From NCBI RefSeq assembly GCF_900099905.1, contig NZ_FNEE01000022.1, positions 30,742 to 94,741 of the forward strand: a DNA stretch of 64,000 bases, written 5' to 3'. The translations under genes were made by a program, and so were the position numbers. The notes under the pieces were generated by a model. The model made no database searches. It saw nothing but the letters and a program-made list of their open reading frames with translations, and was not told where the DNA came from. Shown here in pieces: positions 43,636-53,310 of the stretch; within the stretch, counting starts at the first letter, position 1; each line of letters opens with the position of its first letter. This DNA comes from Mesorhizobium muleiense (GTDB lineage: Bacteria; Pseudomonadota; Alphaproteobacteria; Rhizobiales; Rhizobiaceae).

Positions 43636-45225
43636 TCATGGTGTTGTCGGCAATAGCGCGTCCGGCAATTGCGCTTCATCCCATCCGGCCAACTCGAGAC
43701 CGGATCGTATCCGCTCCTGATCTTCCAAGCGCATCATATGAAGGTCCGCCATGATTTCCTGCACGGTCAGCCCGGGGTTTAGGCGACGGCCCTCCCTGGT
43801 GCAGGCCCTTGCCTTGTCGATATTGCCGTCAAGCGCGTGACAAGCCGCCAGCCGCGACCATTGCCAGGCACTTTTTCGCGGAAGGCAGGAAAAAGACGCG
43901 GCCGCTTCCGGGTAGCGGCCAACGACAAGCAGGGCCTCACCCCGGTCGTAGTAATACCAGGCGGGATGCATCGGATTGAGTTGGATCGCCTGGTCCAGCA
44001 GCACCAGGCCGGCCTCGCCATGGCCGCGTATGACCTCGAAGAAGCCCGTCTGCGCCAACGTGTCGGCATCATAGGGGTTCAGATCCAACGCGCGCGCGAA
44101 ATGGCGTGCGGCGGCGTCGAATTCGGCCAGGTAGATGAGGATCAACGCCAGGATGCGGTGGCAACGTGCCTCGTCCGGGCTGAGTGCAGTGGCGTGCAAG
44201 GCCCGGTCCCGAGCCTGATCGAGCAAGGCGCGGGGCGCACCGCCATAGCCGCCTATGATCGTTTCCGCCAAGGCGAGATAGGCGTGAGCGAGCCCCGAGT
44301 CCGGATCGCGTTCGAGCGCCTTCAGCAAATGTTGGCGGGCCTGCTGGTTGACGCCCTCGCCATAGCTGCGCAGCAGTGCCATGCCGCGCAAGATATGGAC
44401 GTAGGCCTCGATGTTGGCGGCGGGCGCGGGGGACATGCGCCGCATCGCCGCGCTCTCGATGTTGGCGACCAGCGCGGTCGCGATCCGTTGCGCCACCATC
44501 CTTTGAAAGACGAAGAGATCGCTGGTCCTGAACGAAAATGCCTGCGCCCAGATGCGGCGACCGGACGCTGTCTCGGACAGCACGACATGCGTGCTGTAAC
44601 CATCCTCAGCGCTCTCGACGCTGCCTTCCGCAACATAGTCGGCGCCGAGACGCTCAGCAGTCGCCCAGATGTCCTGGTCGGAATGTTCGGCAAGCGCGAA
44701 GGCCGAATGGCGCGCCAGCACCGCGATGGTCTTGAAGTAGGAAAGCGCGTTGATAATCTCCTCGACCGCGCCGTCGAAGAGCGGCTTTGCCGTCGCATCG
44801 TCAATGTTAACGCGAAACGGCAGGATGGCGACCATCGGCTCGGGCGCTCGTTCAATCTGAACCGCAGCGCTGGCCGGCGGCAGCGAAGCGGACAGATCGT
44901 CGGCAGCCTGGAACATGTAGCCGCGCCGGGGCACGGTGCGAACCAGCGACTGCGTCTCGTCGCCTATGCATTTGCGTACATCGCGAATGCATTGCGTCAG
45001 CGAATCCTCTGTCACGATGGTATTGGGCCAGACCGCTTGGAACAGTTCGTCCTTGCTCAGCACACGGCCGGGATTGCGCACCAGGAAGGCCAGCAGCTCG
45101 AAGGTCTTTGGCCGCACCGGCACGATCTCGCCGTCACGCCGCAATGTGCCGCGGTCGAGATCGAGAACCGAGCTGCCGACCTGGTGTGCCAAGCTCCTGC
45201 ACCACCGCTGCGCCTGATTGCGCAA
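43636..45225 (-). CDS. Winged-helix transcription regulator with TolB-like and TPR domains
   Basis: 529 residues. An N-terminal OmpR/CadC-type winged helix (about 20-110, RPKTFELLAFLVRNPGRVLS, then CIRDVRKCIGD and VRTVPRRGYMF) is followed by a TolB-N-like domain (FDGAVEEIINALSYFKTIAVL; AERLGADYVAEGSVES) and TPR repeats to the C-terminus. CadC-like regulators of this plan control nearby genes, often for amino-acid or stress responses; ligand unknown. The start TTG at 45225 is tentative (45192 possible). A relative with a LuxR domain lies at 47684. Confidence 0.82.
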   Translation of the reverse strand: MRNQAQRWCRSLAHQVGSSVLDLDRGTLRRDGEIVPVRPKTFELLAFLVRNPGRVLSKDELFQAVWPNTIVTEDSLTQCIRDVRKCIGDETQSLVRTVPRRGYMFQAADDLSASLPPASAAVQIERAPEPMVAILPFRVNIDDATAKPLFDGAVEEIINALSYFKTIAVLARHSAFALAEHSDQDIWATAERLGADYVAEGSVESAEDGYSTHVVLSETASGRRIWAQAFSFRTSDLFVFQRMVAQRIATALVANIESAAMRRMSPAPAANIEAYVHILRGMALLRSYGEGVNQQARQHLLKALERDPDSGLAHAYLALAETIIGGYGGAPRALLDQARDRALHATALSPDEARCHRILALILIYLAEFDAAARHFARALDLNPYDADTLAQTGFFEVIRGHGEAGLVLLDQAIQLNPMHPAWYYYDRGEALLVVGRYPEAAASFSCLPRKSAWQWSRLAACHALDGNIDKARACTREGRRLNPGLTVQEIMADLHMMRLEDQERIRSGLELAGWDEAQLPDALLPTTP

Positions 45226-45255
45226 CGATCATCGGACCCGCATAAGCCGGTAAGG

Positions 45256-45486
45256 TCAAGCCCGAAAGATGCGGGAAAGGCGCTGCCACAGGCGCGGCCT
45301 CGTTTCAGCAGGAATCGTTTCGGCAGGAATCCTTGCTGTCTCACTCGGCATCAGTCGGTCGAGATAGTGCAGCATTTGGGCCGTTTCGCCGCCACAGAAT
45401 TCAACGTTGCCCGTCGACAGGATCCGGTGCACGGCTTCCCGTGCCAGATCCGACGGGGAGAATGGTCCTTCAGCCTTCGCATGCAT
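45256..45486 (-). CDS. Small protein overlapping chaC
   Basis: 76 residues: MHAKAEGPFSPSDLAREAV, then STGNVEFCGGETAQML and a tail that repeats IPAET (15-bp tandem duplication at 45301-45330). Its ATG overlaps the chaC stop by 17 bp, which suggests coupled translation. No family was recognised. Confidence 0.5.
   Translation of the reverse strand: MHAKAEGPFSPSDLAREAVHRILSTGNVEFCGGETAQMLHYLDRLMPSETARIPAETIPAETRPRLWQRLSRIFRA
45301..45330. repeat. 15-bp tandem duplication near the 3' end of the small gene
   Basis: cgtttcagcaggaat followed by cgtttcggcaggaat, encoding a doubled IPAET. Confidence 0.8.
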
Positions 45487-46198
45487 AATCGATCTCCACG
45501 GTTGGTGCCGGCAAGGGCGTGCCGGATTGCAATGATCCGAGGTAGGCGGCGACCTTGCCTTGCAGCCGCCATAGCGTGGCGTCGCGGATGTTGCGGGCTT
45601 CAAGCTGAACGACGGTGCGGCGCACATAGTCGGCGCAACTTCCGATGTGGCCGGCGGCGAGCGACAGGATTTCCACTGTGGTCTGCTCGGGCAGGTCTGC
45701 TGCATAGGCGGGGCCACTCCGGTCGGCGACGAAGGCGATGGCCCGCAAATTCCCAGCCGCGCCTCGAACCGAAACCCAGCGCGGAATGTTGGTCGGCGGG
45801 TTGGCACTCATCTCCCGGCGCAGCAGCCGGTTGATTGCCGCGTCGATATCAAGGTCGGGGAGGCGATAGATGACACCGCGGCAGCTGCCGCCGCGGTCGA
45901 GCGCAAGCATCAGCCCGGGCCGCTCGCGCGTGCCGCGCCAGCGGGTCAGCCACAGCGAAAATCGCCGATGCCAGCCATGCACGGTTGCCGGTCGCTCCTC
46001 GACGAATTCGAAGCATGGGTTCCACAGCAGGGAGCCATAGGCGAAAACCCAGACGTCACGCGGGCGTCCCGCAAGCAGTTGCTTGCGAATGCCGACGTAG
46101 TCGCGATCCTCCAGATTGCGCAGTCCAGGCGCCGGGCCGGCGTCTTCGATCTTGCGATCGGTCTTGGCGAGGAGGTCTTCTGTCAGGGCGATTGTCAT
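45470..46198 (-). CDS. chaC: ChaC-type gamma-glutamylcyclotransferase
   Basis: 242 residues. The motif WVFAYGSLLWNPCFEF marks the gamma-glutamylcyclotransferase fold, and ATVHGWHRRFSLW and GVIYRLPD agree with ChaC. These enzymes degrade glutathione to 5-oxoproline and Cys-Gly. A catalytic Glu is expected in the second half (LRREMSAN region). It lies upstream of the small gene on the same strand. Confidence 0.88.
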   Translation of the reverse strand: MTIALTEDLLAKTDRKIEDAGPAPGLRNLEDRDYVGIRKQLLAGRPRDVWVFAYGSLLWNPCFEFVEERPATVHGWHRRFSLWLTRWRGTRERPGLMLALDRGGSCRGVIYRLPDLDIDAAINRLLRREMSANPPTNIPRWVSVRGAAGNLRAIAFVADRSGPAYAADLPEQTTVEILSLAAGHIGSCADYVRRTVVQLEARNIRDATLWRLQGKVAAYLGSLQSGTPLPAPTVEIDYACEG

Positions 46199-46315
46199 GG
46201 CCGCTCATCGGGTTTGTCTCCCGGAGCATCGCCGCGACATGGCATCCGCGTCCTGAACGGATGCTGATATTGTGCTGAAATCGAACGGAGCCGCAGCGCC
46301 TGGTCCCACAATCTC

Positions 46316-47196
46316 TCAGTCTGCCACCGCCGGCTTGCTGATTTTGTCGGTTGTCAGCGACAGCAAGGTGATTGATCCAAATATGACCGCAGCACCGGCT
46401 GCTCCGGTCGGCGACAGACGCTCGCCCAGAAATATGGCGGCGCCAACCGCTCCGAACACGCTCTCTGCGCTGACGATCACCGCGGCATGGCTGGCCGAGG
46501 TGAAGCGTTGCGCGATCGTCTGCATGCCGAAGGCGGCCCCGGTCGAGAAGATGCCGAGCACGGCGAGTTCCGGGGCGGCATCGCTGATGGCGGCCAGCGA
46601 CAGATTACCCAGAAGGGCGCCGAGCGGCAGCGTGATCACGGCGGCGCCGAGAAATTGCGCGGCAGCCGCCGCGACCGGCGCGCCGTGGGTCTGCATGTGG
46701 CGGCCAAGCTCCACCATCCACAGCGCGTAGCACCGGCCGAAAGTGTCGCAGCGAGATCGCCCTGGCTGAAGCTGGTGATCAAGCCTCCGGACAGCAGCAG
46801 GACACCGGCCAATGTCATGGCAGCCGCAAGCCCGCCGACAGCAGTCGGGCGCTCGCCAATCAGCAACCAGGCCGCAAGCGGTGTCATCACCGTTGCGGTG
46901 CTCACCAGGAAACTCGCATTGGTAACCGTGGTGTCGAGATAGGAGACCTGCTGGATGATGATGGATATCGAGAACAGAGCGCTGACTTTGGCGAGGCTCA
47001 TCCGGTAGCCTGGCCCGAATTTCGTTCCCCATTCGAGCATCGTCAGCGGCGCGGCCATGAGCCCCGCGATCAGGCAGCGCATGCCCACGGCGCTGAGCGG
47101 ATCGAGATGATCCAGCACAGTCTTCTGCGCAACATTGCCGAAGCCCCAAAAGGCAGCAGCAAGCAGAAGCAGACAGTTGGCCTGCACCTTCGACAT
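46316..47196 (-). pseudogene. EamA/DMT-family transporter, frameshifted
   Basis: The N-terminal half (SKVQANCLLLLAAAFWGFGN to GGLITSFSQGDLAATLSAG) is in one frame and the C-terminal half (YALWMVELGRHMQTHG to SLTTDKISKP) in another; together they form a ten-span drug/metabolite exporter of normal length. The break is near 46740 and one missing base would join the halves. The repeated EamA pattern in both halves shows that these are one gene. Sequencing error is possible. Confidence 0.75.
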
Positions 47197-47244
47197 ATCG
47201 ATGTCTCGGCAAAGCTTGCGCCGCAAAGGGCGGATCGCTGGTTG

Positions 47245-47553
47245 CTAGCGGGCGGCGAGCTTGTCCCACCGCTTGCAATACAGGCGGACGCCGACGGGCA
47301 TGATCTCATAGCCGGCGTCATTCAACTGCAGCTTCATCTCCTCGAAATGCCGCTTTGAGCCGCTGACGATCGATTCAGGCGTGTAGTCCCAGCCGTTGCG
47401 GGCGGCATTGGCCAGGATGTCGGCATAGAGGCGCATGCTCGTGATTTTCACATCCGATTCCAGCACCTGCCTGCATCCTCTTGCGAACGACGGCGACTGG
47501 GCGGCGGAAAAACTCAAGATCGTGCATGCCAGCATTATCGAAACAGGACGCAT
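47245..47553 (-). CDS. Small secreted protein of unknown function
   Basis: 102 residues with a signal peptide (MRPVSIMLACTILSFSAAQS). The mature part contains RGCRQVLESDVKITSMRLYA and YCKRWDKLAAR, with two cysteines that could pair. The ribosome site gggagg is 6 bases before the ATG. It reads toward the EamA gene on the same strand; the proposed EamA start is 48 bp past its stop. Confidence 0.6.
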   Translation of the reverse strand: MRPVSIMLACTILSFSAAQSPSFARGCRQVLESDVKITSMRLYADILANAARNGWDYTPESIVSGSKRHFEEMKLQLNDAGYEIMPVGVRLYCKRWDKLAAR

Positions 47554-47683
47554 GGAAACCTCCCCCGGATTGCCGCTTTTTGCGGCAAACGACCTTGCAA
47601 TTTGTGCGCCCGCGGCGGGATCGGGCAGATGCAGTATTCGGCCTCCTGCATTTGTAGTATTCTGTCCTGGGACGGGTTCCACC

Positions 47684-49123
47684 ATGACGGTCAATGACGC
47701 TTCGAAAGCGCAGACGCTCGATGCCTTGTCGGGTCGCGAGCGCGCGGTCGCGGAAAAATTCGCAACCGGCATGACCTATCGCGAAATCGGCAATGCACTT
47801 TTCATTGCCCCGACCACCGTTCGCACCCACCTTGCGGCCATCTACGAAAAACTTGGCGTGCGCACCAAGATCGGGCTGGCGGCGTATTTTTCCGGCGCTT
47901 CCGGCGCTCGGCCGGGCGGGCAGTCACCTCCGTCGGACGCTCCGCCGGTGCTCGCCATATTTCCGATCGAATGCCTGAATTCCGACGAGCGCTGGCGCCG
48001 CTTTGCCGACGGCCTGTCGTCAGACATCACCATTAACCTGGCGCGATACGCTGGCTTGCCTGTCATCGCCTTCCACACGATGAAATCGCTGGGCAGCAAG
48101 CCGGCCGATTTCGCGGCGGACGGCAAGGCGCTCGGCGCCACCTATTTCGTGTCGGGCCAGTTGCGTGCGGACGACCAGAGGATTCGCTTGACGATAGAGC
48201 TTGCCGATGCCCGTAGCGGCGTCGACCTGTGGAGGGAGCGCTACGATCGCCCGGCCGAGGACATTTTCGGGCTGCAGGACAGCCTGACCGAAAGTATCAT
48301 CAACGTGTTCGCCGGCAGTTACGGAACGCTGGCCACGGTCGGCCGCAATGCGGTTCGCCGCAACCCGCTGGCCAGCTTGCGGGCCTACGATTTTTATCTG
48401 CTTGCCCTCGAACAGCACACCATGTTCGGCCGCGCCAGCAATGTCGAGGCGATCCGCTTGTTTTCGCGCGCGTTGGAGCTTGATCCTACCTTCGCCAACT
48501 GCTGGGCCGAACTCGCCTACGCCTATTCGATCGAGGCCTGCAACGGCTTTGGCGACGACGTGCTGACGTCGATCGAGAACGGGTGGATCACGGCCGAAAA
48601 CGCCTTGCGTCTCGACCCGACGGACAGCTGCGCTCACGCATGCCTTGGCAATGTCAGGGCATGCCTTGGCGATCTCGAAGGAGCGGAGCGCGCGCACCGG
48701 CGCGCTCTCGAATACGGCTCCAACCACGCCGGCATACTGGCGCTGCTGGCCGGCAGCAAAGCGCTTGTCACCGGCGATTCAGCCGAGGCGATCCCGCTCA
48801 TCGAGCGTGCCATGCGCCTCAATCCATTGGCCCCGCCCTGGTATTTCGGCATGCAAGGCCGCATCCTGTTTGCCGCCGGCAGGCATCGGGAAGCTGTCGC
48901 GGCGCTCCGCAGGAGTTCGCCGGAGTCGCCGGACGTGCTGATGTTCCTGGCGCTTTCGCATGCGGCCATGGGCGAGACCGCCGAGGCGGCGCGCGCCGCG
49001 GCCCGCTTGAGAGCCGAATTTCCAGGCTTTTCGGTCGAACGCTTCATCGCAGGCTATCCGGTGACCAACCGGGACGCCTTGCTTGCCATCCGCCACGCTG
49101 CCGAACTGGCGAAGCTGCCGTAG
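47684..49123 (+). CDS. LuxR-type regulator with TolB-like and TPR domains
   Basis: 479 residues. The N-terminal helix-turn-helix is LuxR-type (LSGRERAVAEKFATGMTYRE, then IAPTTVRTHLAAIYEKLGV). A TolB-like domain (FADGLSSDITINLARYAGLP; ALGATYFVSGQLRADDQRIR) and a TPR-rich C-terminal half (residues about 235-470) follow. The same arrangement without the LuxR head occurs at 43636. Such proteins are thought to be transcription regulators with protein-binding scaffolds. Target genes are unknown. Confidence 0.82.
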   Translation: MTVNDASKAQTLDALSGRERAVAEKFATGMTYREIGNALFIAPTTVRTHLAAIYEKLGVRTKIGLAAYFSGASGARPGGQSPPSDAPPVLAIFPIECLNSDERWRRFADGLSSDITINLARYAGLPVIAFHTMKSLGSKPADFAADGKALGATYFVSGQLRADDQRIRLTIELADARSGVDLWRERYDRPAEDIFGLQDSLTESIINVFAGSYGTLATVGRNAVRRNPLASLRAYDFYLLALEQHTMFGRASNVEAIRLFSRALELDPTFANCWAELAYAYSIEACNGFGDDVLTSIENGWITAENALRLDPTDSCAHACLGNVRACLGDLEGAERAHRRALEYGSNHAGILALLAGSKALVTGDSAEAIPLIERAMRLNPLAPPWYFGMQGRILFAAGRHREAVAALRRSSPESPDVLMFLALSHAAMGETAEAARAAARLRAEFPGFSVERFIAGYPVTNRDALLAIRHAAELAKLP

Positions 49124-49203
49124 GCGAAAATTGACACGAGAGCCGGTCTCGGCCATGCTTATGCAGCCGCCTTCTCCTGCGGCGGCGTGTGTATGAGCAG
49201 TCC

Positions 49204-49428
49204 ATGGCCAGTTCCGCCACCAGCCAGAATTCCAAGCGTGCCGCGGTGCGCAAGGCGCTCGACCGCCACAAGGTCTACATCACCGCACAGAGCTTTTCCG
49301 CCGGCGCCTACAAGGCGCGTGTCCTCGTCGACGGCGAGGCTTATTGGGTCGACGAGTTCCGGCTGAGCCAGCTCCAGCAGGGTCTGTCCCCGGCCGAGCT
49401 CGAATTGACGCCGGCCACCGACGATTGA
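49204..49428 (+). CDS. Small basic protein, function unknown
   Basis: 74 residues: SSATSQNSKRAAVRKALDRH, then YITAQSFSAGAYKARVLVDG and YWVDEFRLSQLQQGLSPAEL. No signal or span. A GTG at 49189 would add five residues. No family was recognised. Confidence 0.5.
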   Translation: MASSATSQNSKRAAVRKALDRHKVYITAQSFSAGAYKARVLVDGEAYWVDEFRLSQLQQGLSPAELELTPATDD

Positions 49429-49544
49429 GCCCGTGTGACCTCTCGTCAATCCAGGGCGGAGCAGGAGCGAAGCGACGTCGCGGAGACACTGAGATCGATG
49501 CCGAGGCATCGGGGCGTCGCGGCGATCGAATTTTGATGCTGGCG

Positions 49545-49712
49545 GGGCAGTACCCCCCTCTGTCCTGCCGGCCATCTCCCCCGCAAGGGGGGAGATCGGC
49601 AGCTGCCGCCTTGGCGCCTCTTCTTCGACGTTGGAGATTGGCGAAAGCATTCGTGACATCCAATCTCCCCCCTTGCGGGGGAGATGTCCGGCAGGACAGA
49701 GGGGGGTGTGAA
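49545..49712. repeat. Palindromic mosaic element (family A) before ligD
   Basis: Inverted arms (cctctgtcctgccggccatc at 49558 and gatgtccggcaggacagagg at 49683) flank the core acgttggagattggcgaaag. It fills much of the 394-bp gap before ligD, which otherwise holds no gene. Confidence 0.75.
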
Positions 49713-49822
49713 GAAACGCGACGGAGGGTGCCGGGTACTCGATCGCTGTGCCTTTCGGCAAATGACGAAGGCAGGGCAGCAGCCGGCAGGCAGTACCGGA
49801 CGCCCGTCAGCGGCAGCGCTTG

Positions 49823-52306
49823 ATGATGCCAGCTCCCTCCAAACTCAAGGCCTATCGCGCCAAGCGCGAATTCAGCAAGACGCCGGAGCCCGCCGGCGGG
49901 CCGGTTGCCGCAGAAGGCAATCGCTTCGTCGTGCACAAACACCATGCCACTGCCGACCATTACGATCTTCGCCTGCAGGTCGGCGATGTGCTGAAGAGCT
50001 GGGCGGTGCCTCGCGGCCCGTCGCTCAATCCGGCCGACAAGCGGCTGGCGGTCGAGACCGAGGACCATCCGCTTGAATATATCGACTTCGAAGGCGTCAT
50101 TCCCGAGAGCGAATATGGCGGCGGGCCGATGATCGTCTGGGATACCGGCGTCTGGGCGCCGATTGACGATGTCGAAAAGAGCTTGCGCACCGGTTCCTTC
50201 AAATTTCGTCTCGCCGGCGAGAAGCTGAATGGCGGCTGGATGCTGACCAGGCTGAAACCGAAGCCCGGCGAGGATGAGGGCAAAAAGAACTGGCTGCTGT
50301 TCAAGGAGCGCGACCTCGCCGCCGACGCCAGGCTCGACATACTGGAAGCCCGGCCGGAAAGCGTCAAATCCGGCCGCCGCATCGAGGAGCTGGTGGCAAA
50401 GCCTGCCGCAAGGCTTGCGAAACCGGTGGCATTGAAACCCGGTGCGCTGCCGGGCGCGGTCAAGGCGCCGCTGCCTTCCCGGATCGAGCCGCAGCTGGCC
50501 ACGCAGGTTCCGAAGCCGCCGGGCGGCGAAGGCCCTGCCGAAAAAACGCGCGAAATCTGGCTGCACGAAATAAAATTCGACGGCTACCGCACCATGGCGC
50601 ATCTGGCCGACGGCGCGGTCAAATTGATCACCCGCGCCGGCCTCGACTGGACCAGGCGCTATGGCGACCTGTCGCTCGCCTTTGCCAGGCTGCCCTGCCG
50701 CGATGCAATCATCGACGGCGAGGTCGTCGTGCTCGACGCCAGGGGCATCAGCCGCTTTGCCTTTTTGCAGGAGGCGCTGGCCGAGGGCGCCGGCAACAAG
50801 CTCCACTTCTATGCCTTCGACCTGTTGTATCTCGACGGCTGGGACCTGAGAAAAGTGCCGCTCGGCCGGCGCAAGGCGCTGCTGTCGCAATTGCTGTTAG
50901 GCCTGGGCGCCAGCTCCGCCATCCAGTTCTCGGACCACGTCGAAGGCGATGGCCAGGCGCTCTACGACCAGGCCTCCGAGATGGGGCTGGAAGGCATCGT
51001 CTCCAAGCGCGCCACGGCGATCTACCAGAGCGGCCGCACCAAGACCTGGACCAAGACCAAGGCGCTGAAAACCGGCGATTTCGTCATCGCCGGCTACACC
51101 ACCTCTGCTGCAGCCGAGGGGCTGGCCGCGCTCGGGCTCGGCGAATTCGAGGATGGCGAGCTGCACTATCGCGGCAAGGTCGGCACCGGCTTCGACGCCG
51201 CCACCGCGACCGCGTTGCTGGCCCGGCTGGAGCCGCTGCGCGCCGGCGCGTCTGCACCCGAAGGCGTTCCACGCGAGATCATGCGCGAGATGAACTGGGT
51301 GCGGCCGCTGCTTTCGGCCCATATCCACTATGCCAACCGGACCACCGATAATGCGCTGCGCCATGCCGTGTTCCGCGGGCTGCGCGACGTCGGCCTGTCG
51401 ACGCCTGTATCGGCCAAGCGCAAGCGGCTGATCGCCGAGGCCGACCTCGCCACGATCTGGGTGACCAACCCGACGCGGCGGCTGTTCGGCAGAACCGGAC
51501 CGACCAAGCTCGATATCGCCGTCTACTACGCGCTGGTCGGCGACTTCATGCTGCCGCACATTTTGGGCCGCCCGGTGTCGCTGGTGCGCTGCCCGACCGG
51601 CAAGCTGCAGGACTGCTTCTTCCAGCGCCATGCCTTCACCGGCATGCCGAAATCGGTGGCGACTTTCGAGGCGACCAATTCCGAGGGCGAGACCAAATCC
51701 TACCTGTCGGTCGAGGACGCCAAGGGCTATCTGGCGCTGGCGCAGTTCGGCGTCGTCGAGTTCCACACCTGGGGCACCCATCGCACTCGGCTCGACAAAC
51801 CCGACCTGATCGTCTTCGACCTCGATCCGGGCGAGGGCGTTAGCTGGCGCGAGGTGGTCGAGGCGGCGGTGCATATCCGCGCCGAACTGGAGGCGATGGG
51901 GCTGGTGCCGTTTGCCAAAACCTCGGGCGGCAAGGGCATCCACATATCAGTGCCGGTGACGCAAAAACAGAACTGGAAGAAGCTGCACCAGGCGACCAGC
52001 GCCATCTCCTCGGCATTGGCCGCCACGGCGCCCGACACCTTCACCACCACCATGGGCAAGGACAACCGCAAGCAGCGCATCTTCATCGACTTTCACCGCA
52101 ACGCGCGCGGCCACACTTCGGCGGCACCCTATTCGCTGCGCGCCCGCACAAACCTGCCGGCCTCGACGCCGGTGAGCTGGTCCGATCTGGAATCCATCGA
52201 CGCTCCGGAAGATTTGAATTATTCTTCACTGCCGGGGCTTCTGGCCACCTCCGGCGATCCCTGGGCCGACATGGAAGAGTTCGCTAGGGATTTGCCGGTA
52301 TTGTGA
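49823..52306 (+). CDS. ligD: Multifunctional non-homologous end-joining DNA ligase LigD
   Basis: 827 residues with the three LigD domains: N-terminal phosphoesterase (HHATADHYDLRLQVGDVLKS, DFEGVIPESEYGGGPM), central ATP-dependent ligase (EIKFDGYRTM; catalytic Lys in KFDGYR near residue 250; DGEVVVLDARG; EGIVSKR), and C-terminal archaeo-eukaryotic primase-like polymerase (VFDLDPGEGVSW; TSGGKGIHISVP). With Ku it repairs double-strand breaks by end joining. A TTG one codon upstream is an alternative start. ku follows in the same direction. Confidence 0.95.
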   Translation: MMPAPSKLKAYRAKREFSKTPEPAGGPVAAEGNRFVVHKHHATADHYDLRLQVGDVLKSWAVPRGPSLNPADKRLAVETEDHPLEYIDFEGVIPESEYGGGPMIVWDTGVWAPIDDVEKSLRTGSFKFRLAGEKLNGGWMLTRLKPKPGEDEGKKNWLLFKERDLAADARLDILEARPESVKSGRRIEELVAKPAARLAKPVALKPGALPGAVKAPLPSRIEPQLATQVPKPPGGEGPAEKTREIWLHEIKFDGYRTMAHLADGAVKLITRAGLDWTRRYGDLSLAFARLPCRDAIIDGEVVVLDARGISRFAFLQEALAEGAGNKLHFYAFDLLYLDGWDLRKVPLGRRKALLSQLLLGLGASSAIQFSDHVEGDGQALYDQASEMGLEGIVSKRATAIYQSGRTKTWTKTKALKTGDFVIAGYTTSAAAEGLAALGLGEFEDGELHYRGKVGTGFDAATATALLARLEPLRAGASAPEGVPREIMREMNWVRPLLSAHIHYANRTTDNALRHAVFRGLRDVGLSTPVSAKRKRLIAEADLATIWVTNPTRRLFGRTGPTKLDIAVYYALVGDFMLPHILGRPVSLVRCPTGKLQDCFFQRHAFTGMPKSVATFEATNSEGETKSYLSVEDAKGYLALAQFGVVEFHTWGTHRTRLDKPDLIVFDLDPGEGVSWREVVEAAVHIRAELEAMGLVPFAKTSGGKGIHISVPVTQKQNWKKLHQATSAISSALAATAPDTFTTTMGKDNRKQRIFIDFHRNARGHTSAAPYSLRARTNLPASTPVSWSDLESIDAPEDLNYSSLPGLLATSGDPWADMEEFARDLPVL

Positions 52307-52323
52307 GGGCGATGTAGGTTTTG

Positions 52324-52358
52324 CGCAGCGTCGTTCGTCCTTTGGACGAAGCGCTGCG
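52324..52358 (+). terminator. Hairpin between ligD and ku
   Basis: cgcagcg...ttcgtcc and ggacgaa...cgctgcg form a long stem around ttt, 18 bp after the ligD stop. No clear T run follows. It may cap the ligD transcript or separate ligD and ku expression. Confidence 0.5.
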
Positions 52359-52395
52359 AAAAGTTCGAAAGTGCACGGCCGCGTAGGAGAGTTTC

Positions 52396-53310
52396 ATGGC
52401 GCCCAGGGCAAGTTGGAAAGGTTACCTCAAGCTCAGTCTCGTCAGCTGTCCGGTCCGGCTTTATCCGGCGACGAGTGCCCGTGAGCGCATCAGTTTCAAC
52501 CAGCTGCACAAGGACACCCACAACCGCATCAACATGAAGCCGGTCGATCCCGAGCTCGGGCTGGTCGAGCGCTCGGATCTGGTCAAGGGCTACGAATACG
52601 AGGACAAGCAGTACATCATCATCGACGATGCCGACCTCGAGGCGGTGCGCATCGAATCCAACCACACGATGAATATCGAAGCCTTTGTCGACGAGCATTC
52701 GGTCGACGTCATCTATCAGGACGCCCCCTACTACCTGGCGCCGGATGGCGCGATGGCCGAGGAAACCTTCGCCGTGCTGCGCGAAGCGATGCGCAAGTCC
52801 GGCAAGCTGGCGATCGCGCGGCTGGTGCTGTCCAGCCGCGAGCGCGTGGTGACGATCGGCGCGCGCGAGAACGGCATGTTCGTCTGCACCTTGAGGAACC
52901 CGAACGAAGTGCGCGGCACGGCTGAATATTTCGGCAACATCCCGGCCGGCAAGCCAGACCCGGAAATGCTGCAGCTTGCCGAAGCGCTGATCAAGCAGAA
53001 GGAAACCACCTTCGATCCGAAGAACTACGAGGATCGCTACGAGATCGCGCTGATGGCGATGATCCGCGAGAAGCTCAAGGGTCACAAGCCGATCATCGCG
53101 GCAGCGCCCGAGCGCGGCAACGTGATCAATCTGATGGATGCGCTGAAGGCCAGCCTGTCGCAATCGGCCAAGCCGCCGGCCAAGAGCAAGAGCAAGGCCG
53201 ATGAAGCGGCGAAACCGGCAACGAAATCCGCCAGGGGCGGCGCCGGCGCGGCCAAGGAAAATCCGCTCAAGGCCAATCTGCTCAAGGCCGTCGGCAAGAG
53301 CAAAGGGTGA
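52396..53310 (+). CDS. ku: Ku protein of bacterial non-homologous end joining
   Basis: 304 residues. The Ku core is clear: SWKGYLKLSLVSCPVRLYPA at the start, then INMKPVDPELGLVERSDLVK and YLAPDGAMAEETFAVL. A homodimer ring binds DNA ends and recruits LigD. The last 50 residues are lysine- and alanine-rich, a basic extension seen in several bacterial Ku proteins that contacts DNA. Its stop overlaps the GTG of the next gene by 4 bp. Confidence 0.95.
   Translation: MAPRASWKGYLKLSLVSCPVRLYPATSARERISFNQLHKDTHNRINMKPVDPELGLVERSDLVKGYEYEDKQYIIIDDADLEAVRIESNHTMNIEAFVDEHSVDVIYQDAPYYLAPDGAMAEETFAVLREAMRKSGKLAIARLVLSSRERVVTIGARENGMFVCTLRNPNEVRGTAEYFGNIPAGKPDPEMLQLAEALIKQKETTFDPKNYEDRYEIALMAMIREKLKGHKPIIAAAPERGNVINLMDALKASLSQSAKPPAKSKSKADEAAKPATKSARGGAGAAKENPLKANLLKAVGKSKG

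Noticed and set aside
43837..45834. 665-codon plus-strand frame opposite the TolB/TPR regulator
   Set aside because: Antisense shadow; no homology and no ribosome site.
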